A stretch of DNA of 64,000 nt. It comes from Maribacter stanieri. GTDB lineage: Bacteria > Bacteroidota > Bacteroidia > Flavobacteriales > Flavobacteriaceae. Each line of letters begins with the position of its first letter. The first letter of the stretch is position 1. Both the position numbers and the translations under genes were made by a program. The stretch lies in NCBI RefSeq assembly GCF_900112245.1, contig NZ_FOYX01000001.1, positions 1,847,856 to 1,911,855 on the forward strand, written 5' to 3'. The notes beneath the pieces are model-generated. The model was not told the origin of the DNA. It was given only the letters and a program-made list of their open reading frames with translations, and did no database searches. This document shows, piece by piece, positions 1-9,656 of the stretch.

Positions 1-1
1 A

Positions 2-238
2 GGGTATGCAACAGAATCTTTAAAAGCAGTATTGAATTTTGGATTTAATACGCTTAATTTACACCGTATAGAAGCTGGTTGTGCGGTAGAAAATGTTGGC
101 TCAGCAAAAGTGATGGAAAAAGTAGGTATGACCAAAGAAGGTAGAAAAAGACAAATACTACCATTAAAAACAGGTTGGTCAGATAGTTTTGAATATGCTA
201 TACTTAATAGTGATAAGCCAAACTATACAACGATATAA
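2..238 (+). CDS. GNAT-family N-acetyltransferase, 3' end only (RimJ/RimL type)
   Basis: This is the C-terminal part of a gene that begins before the window; the frame is open from base 2. The visible 78 residues carry the hallmark end of a RimJ/RimL-type GNAT acetyltransferase: the helix with GYATES, then LNLHRIEAGCAVENVGSAKV and MEKVGMTKEGR, which form the acetyl-CoA-binding and last-strand region. The family transfers acetyl from acetyl-CoA to an amine, often a protein N-terminus or an antibiotic. The substrate cannot be read from this fragment. The internal TTG at base 32 is not a credible start because the conserved fold extends upstream of it. Confidence 0.85.
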   Translation, partial: GYATESLKAVLNFGFNTLNLHRIEAGCAVENVGSAKVMEKVGMTKEGRKRQILPLKTGWSDSFEYAILNSDKPNYTTI

Positions 239-294
239 AATTTTTTATAGATTTTTTTTAAGTTATATAGCAATGACTTAGTCTGCCGAATATA

Positions 295-756
295 TTAAAG
301 AGGAACTGCGTATGAATGTTTTATGGTGCCAATAACAAAAGTACTATGAGCACTGCCTATGTTCTGTATGGCACCAAGATCATTGATGACGAAAGATTGG
401 TAGTGCTTCATATCTTTAATTATGATTTTAAGTAAAAAATCATAATCGCCAGATATATTATAACATTCCGTTACCTCCTTTAAAGAGATAATATCTTTAA
501 CGAATTTATTCCCAATTTCTTTGGTATGCTCTTTCAATGTTATATTACAAAAAACAGTGAGGGTCTTACCAATTTTTTCAGCTTCTACAATAGCAACATA
601 TTTTTTAATGATGCCATTTTTCTCTAAACGTTTTATTCGTTCATAAACTGGTGTTGGAGATAAATTTACGTTTTGTGCAATCTCTTTAGTTGTAAGTTTT
701 CCGTCCTCCTGTAGTATCTCTAATAATTTCCAGTCGGTTGAATCTAAATTATGCAT
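295..756 (-). CDS. Lrp/AsnC-family transcriptional regulator
   Basis: A 153-residue regulator with an N-terminal winged helix-turn-helix (LDSTDWKLLEILQEDGKLT to about residue 60) and a C-terminal RAM/AsnC ligand-binding domain (about 65-145, with GDYDFLLKI). A frame extension to a GTG at 789 exists, but the ATG at 756 gives the canonical Lrp start, MHNLDSTDWKLL, so it was chosen. The gene is divergent from metE and separated from it by about 150 bp holding an inverted repeat. Family members bind AT-rich palindromes and sense amino acids. Control of metE by this protein is an inference from the arrangement. Confidence 0.93.
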   Translation of the reverse strand: MHNLDSTDWKLLEILQEDGKLTTKEIAQNVNLSPTPVYERIKRLEKNGIIKKYVAIVEAEKIGKTLTVFCNITLKEHTKEIGNKFVKDIISLKEVTECYNISGDYDFLLKIIIKDMKHYQSFVINDLGAIQNIGSAHSTFVIGTIKHSYAVPL

Positions 757-782
757 AGATAGTTTTTCTTTTAATGATTCAA

Positions 783-806
783 AATACACCTAATAAAAGG
801 TGTATT
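783..806. promoter_or_regulatory. Inverted repeat between lrp-like gene and metE
   Basis: An 8-bp perfect inverted repeat, AATACACC and GGTGTATT, is separated by 8 bases and lies between the divergent regulator and metE. The nearby sequence ATTAATTATATTAAT is also symmetric. Lrp-family proteins bind this kind of AT-flanked dyad, so this is a plausible operator. It could instead be a hairpin in the leader of the regulator mRNA. Confidence 0.4.
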
Positions 807-880
807 AATTATATTAATGCGTAAAATTAGTTATATTTTCTTACTTATTATCAAAGAGTAGATAATTTAATCATTATAAA

Positions 881-888
881 TAATTTTG
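881..888 (+). promoter_or_regulatory. Bacteroidota -7 element upstream of metE
   Basis: TAATTTTG matches the flavobacterial -7 consensus TAnnTTTG exactly and ends 22 bases before the metE ATG. No clear -33 TTG was found at the usual spacing, so the call is moderate. Transcription would start near base 893 and leave a very short leader. Confidence 0.42.
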
Positions 889-910
889 ATGGAAATTTAA
901 ACTTTATCAA

Positions 911-3214
911 ATGAAAACAATTGTATTAGGTTATCCTAGAATAGGAGAAAAAAGGGAGCTCAAAAGGGCGATAGAAAAATACTGGAAAAATGATATTTCT
1001 GAGGACGTGTTGGTTAAGGTTACTAGTGAATTAAGAACTAAAGCTTGGAAGACACAACAGAACTATGGTATAGATTTAATTTCCTCAAATGACTTTTCAT
1101 TATATGACCAAGTTTTAGATATGTGCATTACCCTGGGCTGTATTCCTCAAAGGTTCAAAGATTTATTGGGATTACAGCAGTATTTTGCAATGGCAAGGGG
1201 TCATCAAGCTAATAGTGTAGATGTCACCGCCATGGAAATGACAAAATGGTTCGATACTAACTATCATTACATTGTGCCTGAATTTATTAAAAACCAGTAT
1301 TTTAAATTAAATTCAAATAAAATAATTAGTGAAATTAAAGAGGCTAAAGCACTAGGTATTACAACTAAACCTGTTATTATAGGACCCATTACATTTTTGC
1401 TTTTGGGAAAGGAAAAGGAAGAAGGCTTTAATAGGTTGAATTTGTTAAACAAGCTATTACCAGTTTATAAAGAATTGGTATTAGAAATTGACCAAGAAGG
1501 TGTCGATTACCTTCAAATTGATGAGCCCATTTTATCGACTGATCTTACAGAACAGGAACAAGCTGCTATAGTAAAGGCTTACAATTATTTCTCAAAAATT
1601 GGTGTAAATCTAAAGTTTATCCTAGCAAATTATTTTGATTGTTATGGAAAGAATTTAGAGCTAGCATTAAAATTACCTGTTCATGTGCTTCATATAGATG
1701 TGGTTCGTTGCTCATTACAATTAGAAGATATTTTAGAAACTAAATTATTAGGTGATAAAGTACTGTCTTTAGGGATTGTAGATGGCAGAAATATTTGGAT
1801 AAATGATTTTAAAAAGTCGTTAAAATTAATAGAAAGAGCCAAGAATGAATTAGGAGAAAACCAAGTTTGGATCGGTACTTCGTGTTCATTACTTCATGTG
1901 CCTTACAATTTAGAACTAGAAGAAAATAACGAAAATATAAATAGCGAAGTAAAGCAATGGCTAGCTTTTGCAAAGCAGAAATTACAAGAGATTGTTGTTC
2001 TAAAAGAAAAGAGCTTTCAGGAAGAAGATGTACGTGTTAATGCATTATTTGAAAAGAACCAAGAGGCAAATCAAAGTAGAAAAGTCTCATCACTAATTCA
2101 TGATCAAAATGTACAGCAGCGACTTGATAGCTTAAAAGGTACAGATAGCGAAAGAGATTCTCTGTTTTCAATCCGCCAGGCACAACAACGAAAAGAATTA
2201 AAACTTCCTGTATTCCCTACAACCACCATAGGATCTTTTCCACAGACGAAAGAGGTAAGGCAAACACGTTCTAAATTTAAAAAAGGAGAACTGTCGCAAG
2301 AAGATTATGATGCATTTATAAAAAAGGAAACAGAAGAAACAATTCGTTTTCAAGAAGATGTAGATTTAGATGTTTTGGTTCATGGTGAATTTGAACGAAA
2401 TGATATGGTAGAGTATTTCGGGGAGCAATTAGAGGGCTTTTTGTTTACTAAACTTGGCTGGGTACAGAGTTATGGTACCAGATGTGTAAAACCACCAATA
2501 ATTTATGGAGACGTATCTAGACCCACACCAATGACCGTAAAATGGTCTTCTTACGCACAGTCTATTACCCATAAATATGTGAAAGGAATGCTAACCGGAC
2601 CAGTGACCATTTTACAATGGTCTTTTGTAAGAAATGACCAACCAAGGTCTGTAACGTGTAATCAAATTGCATTGGCTATACGCGATGAGGTAAATGATCT
2701 AGAGAAAGCCGGTTTGAAAATTATACAAATCGATGAGCCAGCACTTAGAGAAGGGTTGCCCTTGAGAAAAGAAGACTGGAAAGCTTATTTAGATTGGGCG
2801 GTAAATGCGTTTAAAATCTCGGCAAGTGGAGTAAGTGACCATACTCAAATACATACCCATATGTGCTACGCAGAATTTAATGATATAATAGAAAGTATTG
2901 CAAAAATGGATGCAGATGTTATTACCATAGAAACATCTCGGTCAGAAATGGAACTTTTAAAGGCTTTCGTAGATTTTAAATACCCAAATGAAATAGGTCC
3001 GGGTGTTTATGATATACATTCGCCAAGAATACCTTCGCAAGAAGAAATGGAACACCTATTGGATAAGGCTTCAAATCTTTTGCCGTTCGGAAATGTTTGG
3101 GTGAATCCTGATTGTGGATTAAAAACTAGGGATTGGCCTGAAACTAAAACAGCTCTTAAAAACTTAGTACAATCTGCAAATAGAATGCGAGAGAAATTAT
3201 CTCATGTGATATAA
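911..3214 (+). CDS. metE: Cobalamin-independent methionine synthase (MetE)
   Basis: 5-methyltetrahydropteroyltriglutamate-homocysteine S-methyltransferase, the last step of methionine synthesis, in the cytoplasm. The 767 residues match the family's two-barrel layout: an N-terminal domain opening MKTIVLGYPRIGEKRELK, and a C-terminal catalytic barrel from about residue 430 (FPTTTIGSFPQT). The zinc ligands corresponding to E. coli H641, C643, E665 and C726 are present as H650, C652, E674 and C735, a constant offset of 9. All catalytic residues are intact. The gene stands alone, with a divergent Lrp/AsnC-type regulator upstream and a hairpin terminator downstream. Confidence 0.98.
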   Translation: MKTIVLGYPRIGEKRELKRAIEKYWKNDISEDVLVKVTSELRTKAWKTQQNYGIDLISSNDFSLYDQVLDMCITLGCIPQRFKDLLGLQQYFAMARGHQANSVDVTAMEMTKWFDTNYHYIVPEFIKNQYFKLNSNKIISEIKEAKALGITTKPVIIGPITFLLLGKEKEEGFNRLNLLNKLLPVYKELVLEIDQEGVDYLQIDEPILSTDLTEQEQAAIVKAYNYFSKIGVNLKFILANYFDCYGKNLELALKLPVHVLHIDVVRCSLQLEDILETKLLGDKVLSLGIVDGRNIWINDFKKSLKLIERAKNELGENQVWIGTSCSLLHVPYNLELEENNENINSEVKQWLAFAKQKLQEIVVLKEKSFQEEDVRVNALFEKNQEANQSRKVSSLIHDQNVQQRLDSLKGTDSERDSLFSIRQAQQRKELKLPVFPTTTIGSFPQTKEVRQTRSKFKKGELSQEDYDAFIKKETEETIRFQEDVDLDVLVHGEFERNDMVEYFGEQLEGFLFTKLGWVQSYGTRCVKPPIIYGDVSRPTPMTVKWSSYAQSITHKYVKGMLTGPVTILQWSFVRNDQPRSVTCNQIALAIRDEVNDLEKAGLKIIQIDEPALREGLPLRKEDWKAYLDWAVNAFKISASGVSDHTQIHTHMCYAEFNDIIESIAKMDADVITIETSRSEMELLKAFVDFKYPNEIGPGVYDIHSPRIPSQEEMEHLLDKASNLLPFGNVWVNPDCGLKTRDWPETKTALKNLVQSANRMREKLSHVI

Positions 3215-3240
3215 AAACTAAATTTTTAAAATGATAATTT

Positions 3241-3276
3241 AAAAGACATCTAGGATGAAAATCCAAGATGTTTTTT
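3241..3276 (+). terminator. Rho-independent terminator of metE
   Basis: ACATCT-a-GGAT and ATCC-a-AGATGT pair around a GAAA-type loop with one A/A mismatch, followed by six Ts. It lies 27 bases after the metE stop. Confidence 0.75.
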
Positions 3277-3405
3277 GATTTAATTGAATACTAACAGCTA
3301 TAAATTATATAATTAATTTTAAATTCAGAATCTTATAAATTTTAAAGACTACTTAGGTGATTGTTTTTAATAAAAGGAAATAGTTTTAAAAACTAAATCA
3401 ATAAA

Positions 3406-3780
3406 ATGAATTTAAACCAAATAACGGTACCTTCTTTAGATTTGACAAAATCAATTCCTTTTTATGAGGCATTAGGTCTAAAATTGATTGTGAAAGCCCT
3501 ACCAAATTACGCAAGATTTGAGTGTCCGCATGGAAATTCAACTTTTTCCATTCACCAAACAACTACTTTACCGATAGGTGAAGGAGTCTATGTTTATTTT
3601 GAATGTGAAAATCTAGATGAACAAGTAGAACTTCTTAAAGAAAAAGGAATTGTTTTTGACCAAGAACCTACCAATGAAAGTTGGTTGTGGAGAGAAGCTA
3701 GATTAAAAGACATGGACGGTAACCAGCTTATCTTGTTTTATGGTGGTAAAAATAGAATTAATCCTCCGTGGCGTATTTAG
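3406..3780 (+). CDS. VOC-family (glyoxalase/bleomycin-resistance fold) protein
   Basis: A 124-residue single-module VOC protein. It has the paired beta-alpha-beta-beta-beta units of the fold: MNLNQITVPSLDLTKSIPFYEALGL at the start and LKDMDGNQLILFYGG at the end. The second unit's usual metal ligand (E in DPDGN..E) is not obvious, as the equivalent reads DMDGNQLILFY. Metal-dependent catalysis is therefore uncertain. The substrate is unknown. It appears monocistronic, between the metE terminator and a 340-bp gene-free gap. Confidence 0.85.
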   Translation: MNLNQITVPSLDLTKSIPFYEALGLKLIVKALPNYARFECPHGNSTFSIHQTTTLPIGEGVYVYFECENLDEQVELLKEKGIVFDQEPTNESWLWREARLKDMDGNQLILFYGGKNRINPPWRI

Positions 3781-4120
3781 TTCACTTATTAAAAGGAATT
3801 ATTGTTATTAATATTAGTATAAGATTTATTTTTTTGAGTATTTCAAACAATGTGTTATAGAATTCACGAATATCAGGATTTAGTAGGTTACGAGGTTAAT
3901 AGTATAACTGAGTTAATTTTAATAAGTTAACAACATATTTATCCTAATTGTAATGATTAAGTAATACTAATCAGTTGATACATACGTTAATCAATCAATT
4001 ATTATAACAAGTATTACTTTTAACAACTTATTGAAGTAGTAAATAAAAATTGTTCAATATTTCAAGTTACTAATTAGTAGTTGAAGTTGATGAAAGATAG
4101 TTAAAATTGAAAAAGACTTT
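3781..4120. other. 340-bp AT-rich intergenic region with a 12-bp palindrome
   Basis: No open frame with coding character and no RNA gene was seen here. The only structured element is the perfect palindrome TACTAATTAGTA at 4068-4079, 41 bp before the glucosidase start. Related ACTAAT/ATTAGT words occur nearby. It may be an operator for the glucosidase gene. Nothing else is supported. Confidence 0.4.
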
Positions 4121-6748
4121 ATGGTCCATAAAAATGCAGAGGAAGAAAGATTAGCCGTTGAGGATAATTATAAAAATTGGAAAAGATGGGGTCCTTATTT
4201 AGCTGAGCGTCAATGGGGAACGGTAAGGGAAGATTATAGTCCAGAAGGTCATGCCTGGAGTTTTGTTGGTCATGATAAAGCACGAAGTAATGCCTATAGA
4301 TGGGGAGAAGAAGGTATTGGCGGATTCTGCGATTCTAGAGAAATACTTTGCTTGGCACCTGCTTTCTGGAATGGAAAAGATTCCATTTTAAAAGAGCGTT
4401 TGTTCGGTTTAACCAATGATGAGGGTAACCATGGTGAAGATGTAAAAGAACTTTACTTTCATCAAGTATCTACACCCACGCATTCATATGCTAAATACTT
4501 ATACAAGTACCCACACAAAAAGTTTCCTTACACAGAACTAGTTCGAAAGAATAAAAATAGAAATAGAGAGCAATCAGAATTTGAGATTTTAGATACTAAG
4601 GTTTTTGATAATAACACCTATTTCGATTGTTTTATAGAATATGCCAAAGAAGATGTTGGTGATATTTTAATGAAAGTTACCGTTATTAATAGAGGCCCAA
4701 GAGCAGCTAATATTCATATTCTTCCACATTTATGGTTTCGTAATTTTTGGAAACATAACCAAAGATTCGAAAGGCCTGAAATGAAATCTATTTCAGATAA
4801 TTCAGTACAGTCTCGTAGTACACGTAATGGACGATACTATTTTTATCATGAAAAAGGAGAGCAATTATTTTGTGAAAACGAAACCAATAACCAACGTATT
4901 TACAATGTGCCAAATGAGGTAGAATATGTAAAAGATGGTATAAATGACCACGTTGTTAATGGAGAGGCTACGGTAAACCCAGATAAAAAAGGATCGAAAT
5001 TTGCCGTTTGGCATAAGCTTCGTTTAAAATCTGGAGAGGAAAAAACAATTAAAGTTCGTCTTAGTAAAAAGAAACTTAAAGACCCTTGGGGCAACTATGA
5101 TTCCATCTTTGAAAAGAGAATTCAAGAATGTGAAGAATTTTATGGAGATATTTTAAAGAAAGAGCTTCCGGTTCAACAACAAGAGATTGCAAGAAAAGCA
5201 TTCTCTGGTTTACTCTGGACAAAGCAGTTCTATTATTATGATGTTTATAAATGGCTATTTGGCGGTCCAGGAGAAGCCAAACCATATAGAACCGATTCTC
5301 GGAATAAGCATTGGGAACATTTGACCAATCGTCACGTAATTTCAATGCCCGATAAGTGGGAGTATCCGTGGTATGCTGCTTGGGATCTTGCTTTTCATAT
5401 GGCATCGTTTGTTGAGATTGATCCTTATTTTGCCAAAGAGCAGTTGTTGCTGGTATTAAGGGAAAGCTATATGCACCCTAACGGACAAATACCTGCTTAC
5501 GAATGGAATTTTAGTGACGTAAACCCTCCAGTTCATTCATGGGCAGTATGGACGGTATATGAGAAGGATAAGAAAAGAAATGGTAAAGGCGATTTCAAGT
5601 TTTTAGAAAAGGCATATCAGAAATTACTGGTGAACTTTACCTGGTGGGTCAACCAAAAAGATAAGAGTGGAACAAACCTTTTTGAAGGCGGATTCTTAGG
5701 TCTTGATAATATTGGTGTTTTTGATCGTAACCACATGCCAGAAGGAATAACCCGTATGCAACAGGCAGATGCCACAAGTTGGATGGCAATGTTTACATTG
5801 AACATGTTACGTATGTCGTTGGAGATGGCTACGGTAAACCCTAACTATGAAGATAGCGTTGCTAAATTCTTTAGACACTTTTTAAATATTGCATGGGCAA
5901 TGCATCATATTGGTCAAAAAGATATTTCTCTTTGGGATGACGAGGATAATTTTTATTATGATGTGGTGGAAATGTCCAACGGAAAAACTGACCGTTTAAA
6001 AGTACGATCACTAGTTGGTATTATACCGATGTTTGCGGTTGAGATTATACATAAAGATCTGTTTGATGAATTAAAGAATTTTAAAGTTAGAGCGGCAGAA
6101 ATTGTGCGTACAAGACCAGATCTAGCTTCTTTGATTTCTAATATCGAAGAATTTAATTCTGATGGAAATTACCTGTTCTCCATTATGCGTGGCTTTAGAC
6201 TAGAAAAGCTATTGTTTCGCTTATTGGATGAGAAAGAATTTTTATCTGATTATGGTATTCGCTCACTTTCAAAATATCATGAAGAGCATCCATATGTATT
6301 TCAACATAACGGTCACCACCAAATTCAGTATGAATCTGGGGAAAGTCAGTCAAACATGTTTGGGGGTAATTCTAACTGGCGAGGTCCTATTTGGTTGCCT
6401 TTGAATTATATGATTATTCAGTCTTTACGTAAATACTTCTCTTATTATGGTGAGGAGTATATTTATGAGTTTCCAACAGGCTCTGGTGTAAAAATGAACT
6501 TAAACGAGATTGCAAATGAAATTTCAAAACGACTGATAAAGTTATTTGAGCCAGACGAAAACGGTAAGTTTGTATATCACTCAGAAGACGAGAACCATGT
6601 GTTTACTAAAAATGAACACTTTAAAAAGGAGCATTTCTTTTATGAGTTTTTTGATGGCGATTCAGGTAAAGGTCTTGGAGCTTCTCATCAAACAGGTTGG
6701 ACAGCTTTAGTTGCAAATCTGATTATGGAATTGGAGCAGAATAGCTAG
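4121..6748 (+). CDS. GH63/MGH1-like glucosidase, paralog 1
   Basis: An 875-residue cytoplasmic protein (no signal peptide) of the MGH1-like/GH63 clan, which has an (alpha/alpha)6 barrel. Family landmarks are RWGPYLAERQWGTVREDY near the N-terminus, PWYAAWDLAFH, GQIPAYEWNFSDVNPP, GGFLGLDNIGVFDR in the barrel and GLGASHQTGWTALVANLI at the C-terminus. Characterised relatives hydrolyse alpha-glucosides or glucosyl/mannosylglycerate. The exact substrate cannot be read from the sequence. It has the same length as, and is clearly homologous throughout to, the gene at 15358-17985. It is monocistronic, with a strong bidirectional terminator shared with the convergent carrier gene. Confidence 0.88.
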   Translation: MVHKNAEEERLAVEDNYKNWKRWGPYLAERQWGTVREDYSPEGHAWSFVGHDKARSNAYRWGEEGIGGFCDSREILCLAPAFWNGKDSILKERLFGLTNDEGNHGEDVKELYFHQVSTPTHSYAKYLYKYPHKKFPYTELVRKNKNRNREQSEFEILDTKVFDNNTYFDCFIEYAKEDVGDILMKVTVINRGPRAANIHILPHLWFRNFWKHNQRFERPEMKSISDNSVQSRSTRNGRYYFYHEKGEQLFCENETNNQRIYNVPNEVEYVKDGINDHVVNGEATVNPDKKGSKFAVWHKLRLKSGEEKTIKVRLSKKKLKDPWGNYDSIFEKRIQECEEFYGDILKKELPVQQQEIARKAFSGLLWTKQFYYYDVYKWLFGGPGEAKPYRTDSRNKHWEHLTNRHVISMPDKWEYPWYAAWDLAFHMASFVEIDPYFAKEQLLLVLRESYMHPNGQIPAYEWNFSDVNPPVHSWAVWTVYEKDKKRNGKGDFKFLEKAYQKLLVNFTWWVNQKDKSGTNLFEGGFLGLDNIGVFDRNHMPEGITRMQQADATSWMAMFTLNMLRMSLEMATVNPNYEDSVAKFFRHFLNIAWAMHHIGQKDISLWDDEDNFYYDVVEMSNGKTDRLKVRSLVGIIPMFAVEIIHKDLFDELKNFKVRAAEIVRTRPDLASLISNIEEFNSDGNYLFSIMRGFRLEKLLFRLLDEKEFLSDYGIRSLSKYHEEHPYVFQHNGHHQIQYESGESQSNMFGGNSNWRGPIWLPLNYMIIQSLRKYFSYYGEEYIYEFPTGSGVKMNLNEIANEISKRLIKLFEPDENGKFVYHSEDENHVFTKNEHFKKEHFFYEFFDGDSGKGLGASHQTGWTALVANLIMELEQNS

Positions 6749-6771
6749 AATCTATTTTCTAATATAGTTGA

Positions 6772-6810
6772 ACAAAAACGAGACATTAAAAATGTCTCGT
6801 TTTTGTTTTT
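6772..6810. terminator. Bidirectional terminator
   Basis: A perfect 16-bp stem (6772-6787 with 6791-6806) around an AAA loop has A-runs on one side and T-runs on the other. It lies between two convergent genes and should work in both directions. Confidence 0.85.
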
Positions 6811-9628
6811 AAGCTTCTGTCGTAATCGCTTGTTGTGCCTCTAAAGCAAAACTCCTGATTTTTGGATCAGTATCATTAAGAAGATTTTCGACCATACTTA
6901 GGTAGCGAGGTTCTTTTTGTTGTGCAATGAGATATAATACCGCCAATTTAATCTTTAAGTCATTGCCTTGTAACAGAAGTTTAAAACATTCAAGTTCCGT
7001 AGGTATTTTATGTTTGATCTTTTGAAGCTCCTCTTCAGACGAAATGTCTAAGGCAGATTCTTCAATAATCGGTAACAGTTTACGCTTTAATTCTCCCGTT
7101 AAAAGATTGTCTAAAAATTCGATGGCATTGTGTTGTGCTTCTTGTTTCTGACTAATTAAACCCTCATACGCAATGGCAACATCATTTTGTTGATAGCGTA
7201 ATCCCAATAGTTTAAAAATCCGTTCTAGACCAGAATCTAATCTTCGTTCCAAAAGTTCTAAAAGACTGGTTCTTGCATCGCGTTCTGCATCGCCTATTTC
7301 CTTTTTAGATTTATTTCTATTACGATAAGATATAATGATTTGCGTATGCATAGCCGATAAAGTTTGATGGTGTAGTTTACACTCATTGAAAATTACAGAT
7401 ACTACTTTGTAGCGATTAAATTTTAAATGTGGATGTGTCGTACGAATGGCACTTAAAGCTCTAACGACTTCTAAGCGAATTGTAAGGTCATTATCTGTTA
7501 GTATGCTGAGTAAATGATGAACCGCCTCCTTAGAATGAAAGGTTTGCATGGCAGCAGGTATAAACCGAAGTACTGATAGTGGTTGCAATCTATCTTGTAC
7601 ATTTTTAGAAAGCAAAGGTATAATCTGAACACCGTACAGTTTAAATGCCTCTATCACGGCAGGTCTGTAATTTTTCTGACCTAAAAAGGGAATTAAATGT
7701 TGTGCTAAGGTTGGGTCTGTTGCAGTACCAATTGCCTTTATAGCTGTTATTACAACAGCTTCATTTTCGTGCTTTAAAAAAGCAATTAGCTTATTATAAA
7801 AAACAGGTAGGTTTGCCACCCCGAGTGTTTCAATAATCGCCTCTATATAAGATACATCTTGTTCGTGATGTTCAAGATTTGCAATTGCATTTGAAATACG
7901 ATCCAATAAAGAATACCGCTGTTTTAACGAGTAGTTATTTTTTGCAGCTCTAGCCAAACAATAAAGTGCTGCCATAGCAATGCGTTCATTAGCGTGTTCT
8001 AAATAGGCATCGAACACAAAAGATTTGTCTTTGTGAGCAAAACTTAAAACATACGCCAAAGTAGCGGTGGTCAACTCTCGGTCATCAATTTTTAAAAGTT
8101 CGGAGACCTCCGCGGTCATGCTCTTTGAATTTAGAAAGTACAAGTTCTGAATTGCTGATAGTTTCACTTTATTACTAGGGTGCTCCAATAACAACTCCAC
8201 ATCATCAGCAAAGCGTTTGTCATTAATTTCCATCAGCTTATCTAGCATAAATAGAATTTGTTCTTCGGTGCCCGTTTTAAATACCGTACGCATACCGGTT
8301 ACAACAGATACTTTTGTCTGGGAGGTTTTTTTAGTCTTTTTAAAGGAATCCGTTAGTACTTCTAAATTGGTTCTAAAGGTTTTGTAGTATTCTATTCGCA
8401 CTTTGTAAATAAAATACAACCAAAGGCAAACAAGGGCAATTATAAGAATACCAATGTAAAATGAAGGTAAATCTAGACCACGGACAACAAATATTAAAAG
8501 GCATCCGGCAATACCAGTAGCTAAACTATCTACAACAACATCTATAAACGATTTAGTCCTGTTTTTCAAGTCGAAGGGCAGGGGTAAAGTCAATAATTCC
8601 GAAGCACTCTTATGGATAGATTGTTTTAGTATTCCGTCCATCGCTTTAATAACGACTACGGCAGAGAGTTCTGGTAATAACAAGAATAGAATGCTTCCAC
8701 CAAAAATACCTATAGGTAGTAGTAAAAGTGAAAAACCAACACCCCAAATACCTACAATTTTATGGGTAAAGAACAACTGAATAACAAGAGATAATAAGTT
8801 GAATGTTGAAAACCAAAATGCGAAGAAGGCTGTAAGCTCATCGGCATCTGTAATTGCAGAAGAGGCAAAATCACTAAATAGATAATCTACCAGCTTAGCA
8901 ACAACAACGCTAACGGCAACAATACTGGCTATGTAGGTAAGATGTTTAGATTTTAGTATGAGTTTTAATGGCGGCTCGCTTATATTCGAAGCCGACTTAT
9001 GCTTCTTGATACTGCCATTTTTTTTAACCCTAATATTCCAAATTCTACGTAATAATGGAATACAGAAAAATAGGAGTAGGGCTGCCACGAACATTAGATT
9101 TTCATTGCCAATAAGCGGAGCCAATATAGAGGTGAGATAACCACCGAATATACCACCAATGATAGCACCAGAACCAATAAAACCAAACAATCTTTTTGCT
9201 TCTCTAATATTGAAAACCAAATTCGCCAACACCCAAAATTGCGATGCTGATAAAACTGCGTAAATAGCCACCCAGATGTAAAAGAAATAGAGCAATATAC
9301 CACTAACAACATCTAATGATAATAGAATGCCTAAACCTATTAAGATAATAATGGAGCTTGTAATGGTAACCTCAATAACTTTTTTAAGCGGAAATTTAGA
9401 TACTGCTTTAGAGTAGAAATAAGAGGTAGTAACTGCCGTTACGGCAACTAATAAAAACGCAAAAGGCAATTGTTCAATTCCTAATTCTGATAGAAAAAGA
9501 GCATTTACCGTTGGTTTAATAATAAGTAGAACGGCAATAACCAAAAAAATGTAGGCGAGCATCCAAAGTGATACTTTGAACTCGCCTTCACGAACATCGA
9601 ATATTTTTTTTATTAGTCTTTCTACCAT
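6809..9628 (-). CDS. NTT (ATP/ADP carrier)-type membrane protein fused to HEAT repeats
   Basis: A 939-residue protein. The N-terminal ~430 residues form about 12 membrane segments resembling the NTT/TLC nucleotide transporter and MFS fold (SLWMLAYIFLVIAVLLIIKPTVNALFL is the first). The C-terminal ~480 residues are soluble helical hairpin repeats of the HEAT type (for example AVVITAIKAIGTATDPTLAQ and NDTDPKIRSFALEA). HEAT-tailed NTT relatives are known in free-living bacteria, where their substrate is not settled, so ATP import should not be assumed. The start is the ATG at 9628; the longer frame uses a TTG one codon upstream. It lies 28 bp downstream of the serine hydrolase and is probably cotranscribed with it. 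Confidence 0.82.
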   Translation of the reverse strand: MVERLIKKIFDVREGEFKVSLWMLAYIFLVIAVLLIIKPTVNALFLSELGIEQLPFAFLLVAVTAVTTSYFYSKAVSKFPLKKVIEVTITSSIIILIGLGILLSLDVVSGILLYFFYIWVAIYAVLSASQFWVLANLVFNIREAKRLFGFIGSGAIIGGIFGGYLTSILAPLIGNENLMFVAALLLFFCIPLLRRIWNIRVKKNGSIKKHKSASNISEPPLKLILKSKHLTYIASIVAVSVVVAKLVDYLFSDFASSAITDADELTAFFAFWFSTFNLLSLVIQLFFTHKIVGIWGVGFSLLLLPIGIFGGSILFLLLPELSAVVVIKAMDGILKQSIHKSASELLTLPLPFDLKNRTKSFIDVVVDSLATGIAGCLLIFVVRGLDLPSFYIGILIIALVCLWLYFIYKVRIEYYKTFRTNLEVLTDSFKKTKKTSQTKVSVVTGMRTVFKTGTEEQILFMLDKLMEINDKRFADDVELLLEHPSNKVKLSAIQNLYFLNSKSMTAEVSELLKIDDRELTTATLAYVLSFAHKDKSFVFDAYLEHANERIAMAALYCLARAAKNNYSLKQRYSLLDRISNAIANLEHHEQDVSYIEAIIETLGVANLPVFYNKLIAFLKHENEAVVITAIKAIGTATDPTLAQHLIPFLGQKNYRPAVIEAFKLYGVQIIPLLSKNVQDRLQPLSVLRFIPAAMQTFHSKEAVHHLLSILTDNDLTIRLEVVRALSAIRTTHPHLKFNRYKVVSVIFNECKLHHQTLSAMHTQIIISYRNRNKSKKEIGDAERDARTSLLELLERRLDSGLERIFKLLGLRYQQNDVAIAYEGLISQKQEAQHNAIEFLDNLLTGELKRKLLPIIEESALDISSEEELQKIKHKIPTELECFKLLLQGNDLKIKLAVLYLIAQQKEPRYLSMVENLLNDTDPKIRSFALEAQQAITTEA

Positions 9629-9656
9629 CAAGAAATGGAAATTGCTATTCCAAGAC

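Noticed and set aside
790..910. SAM riboswitch upstream of metE
   Set aside because: The leader after the -7 box is about 20 nucleotides and no kink-turn or SAM-I/SAM-II-like stems were found.
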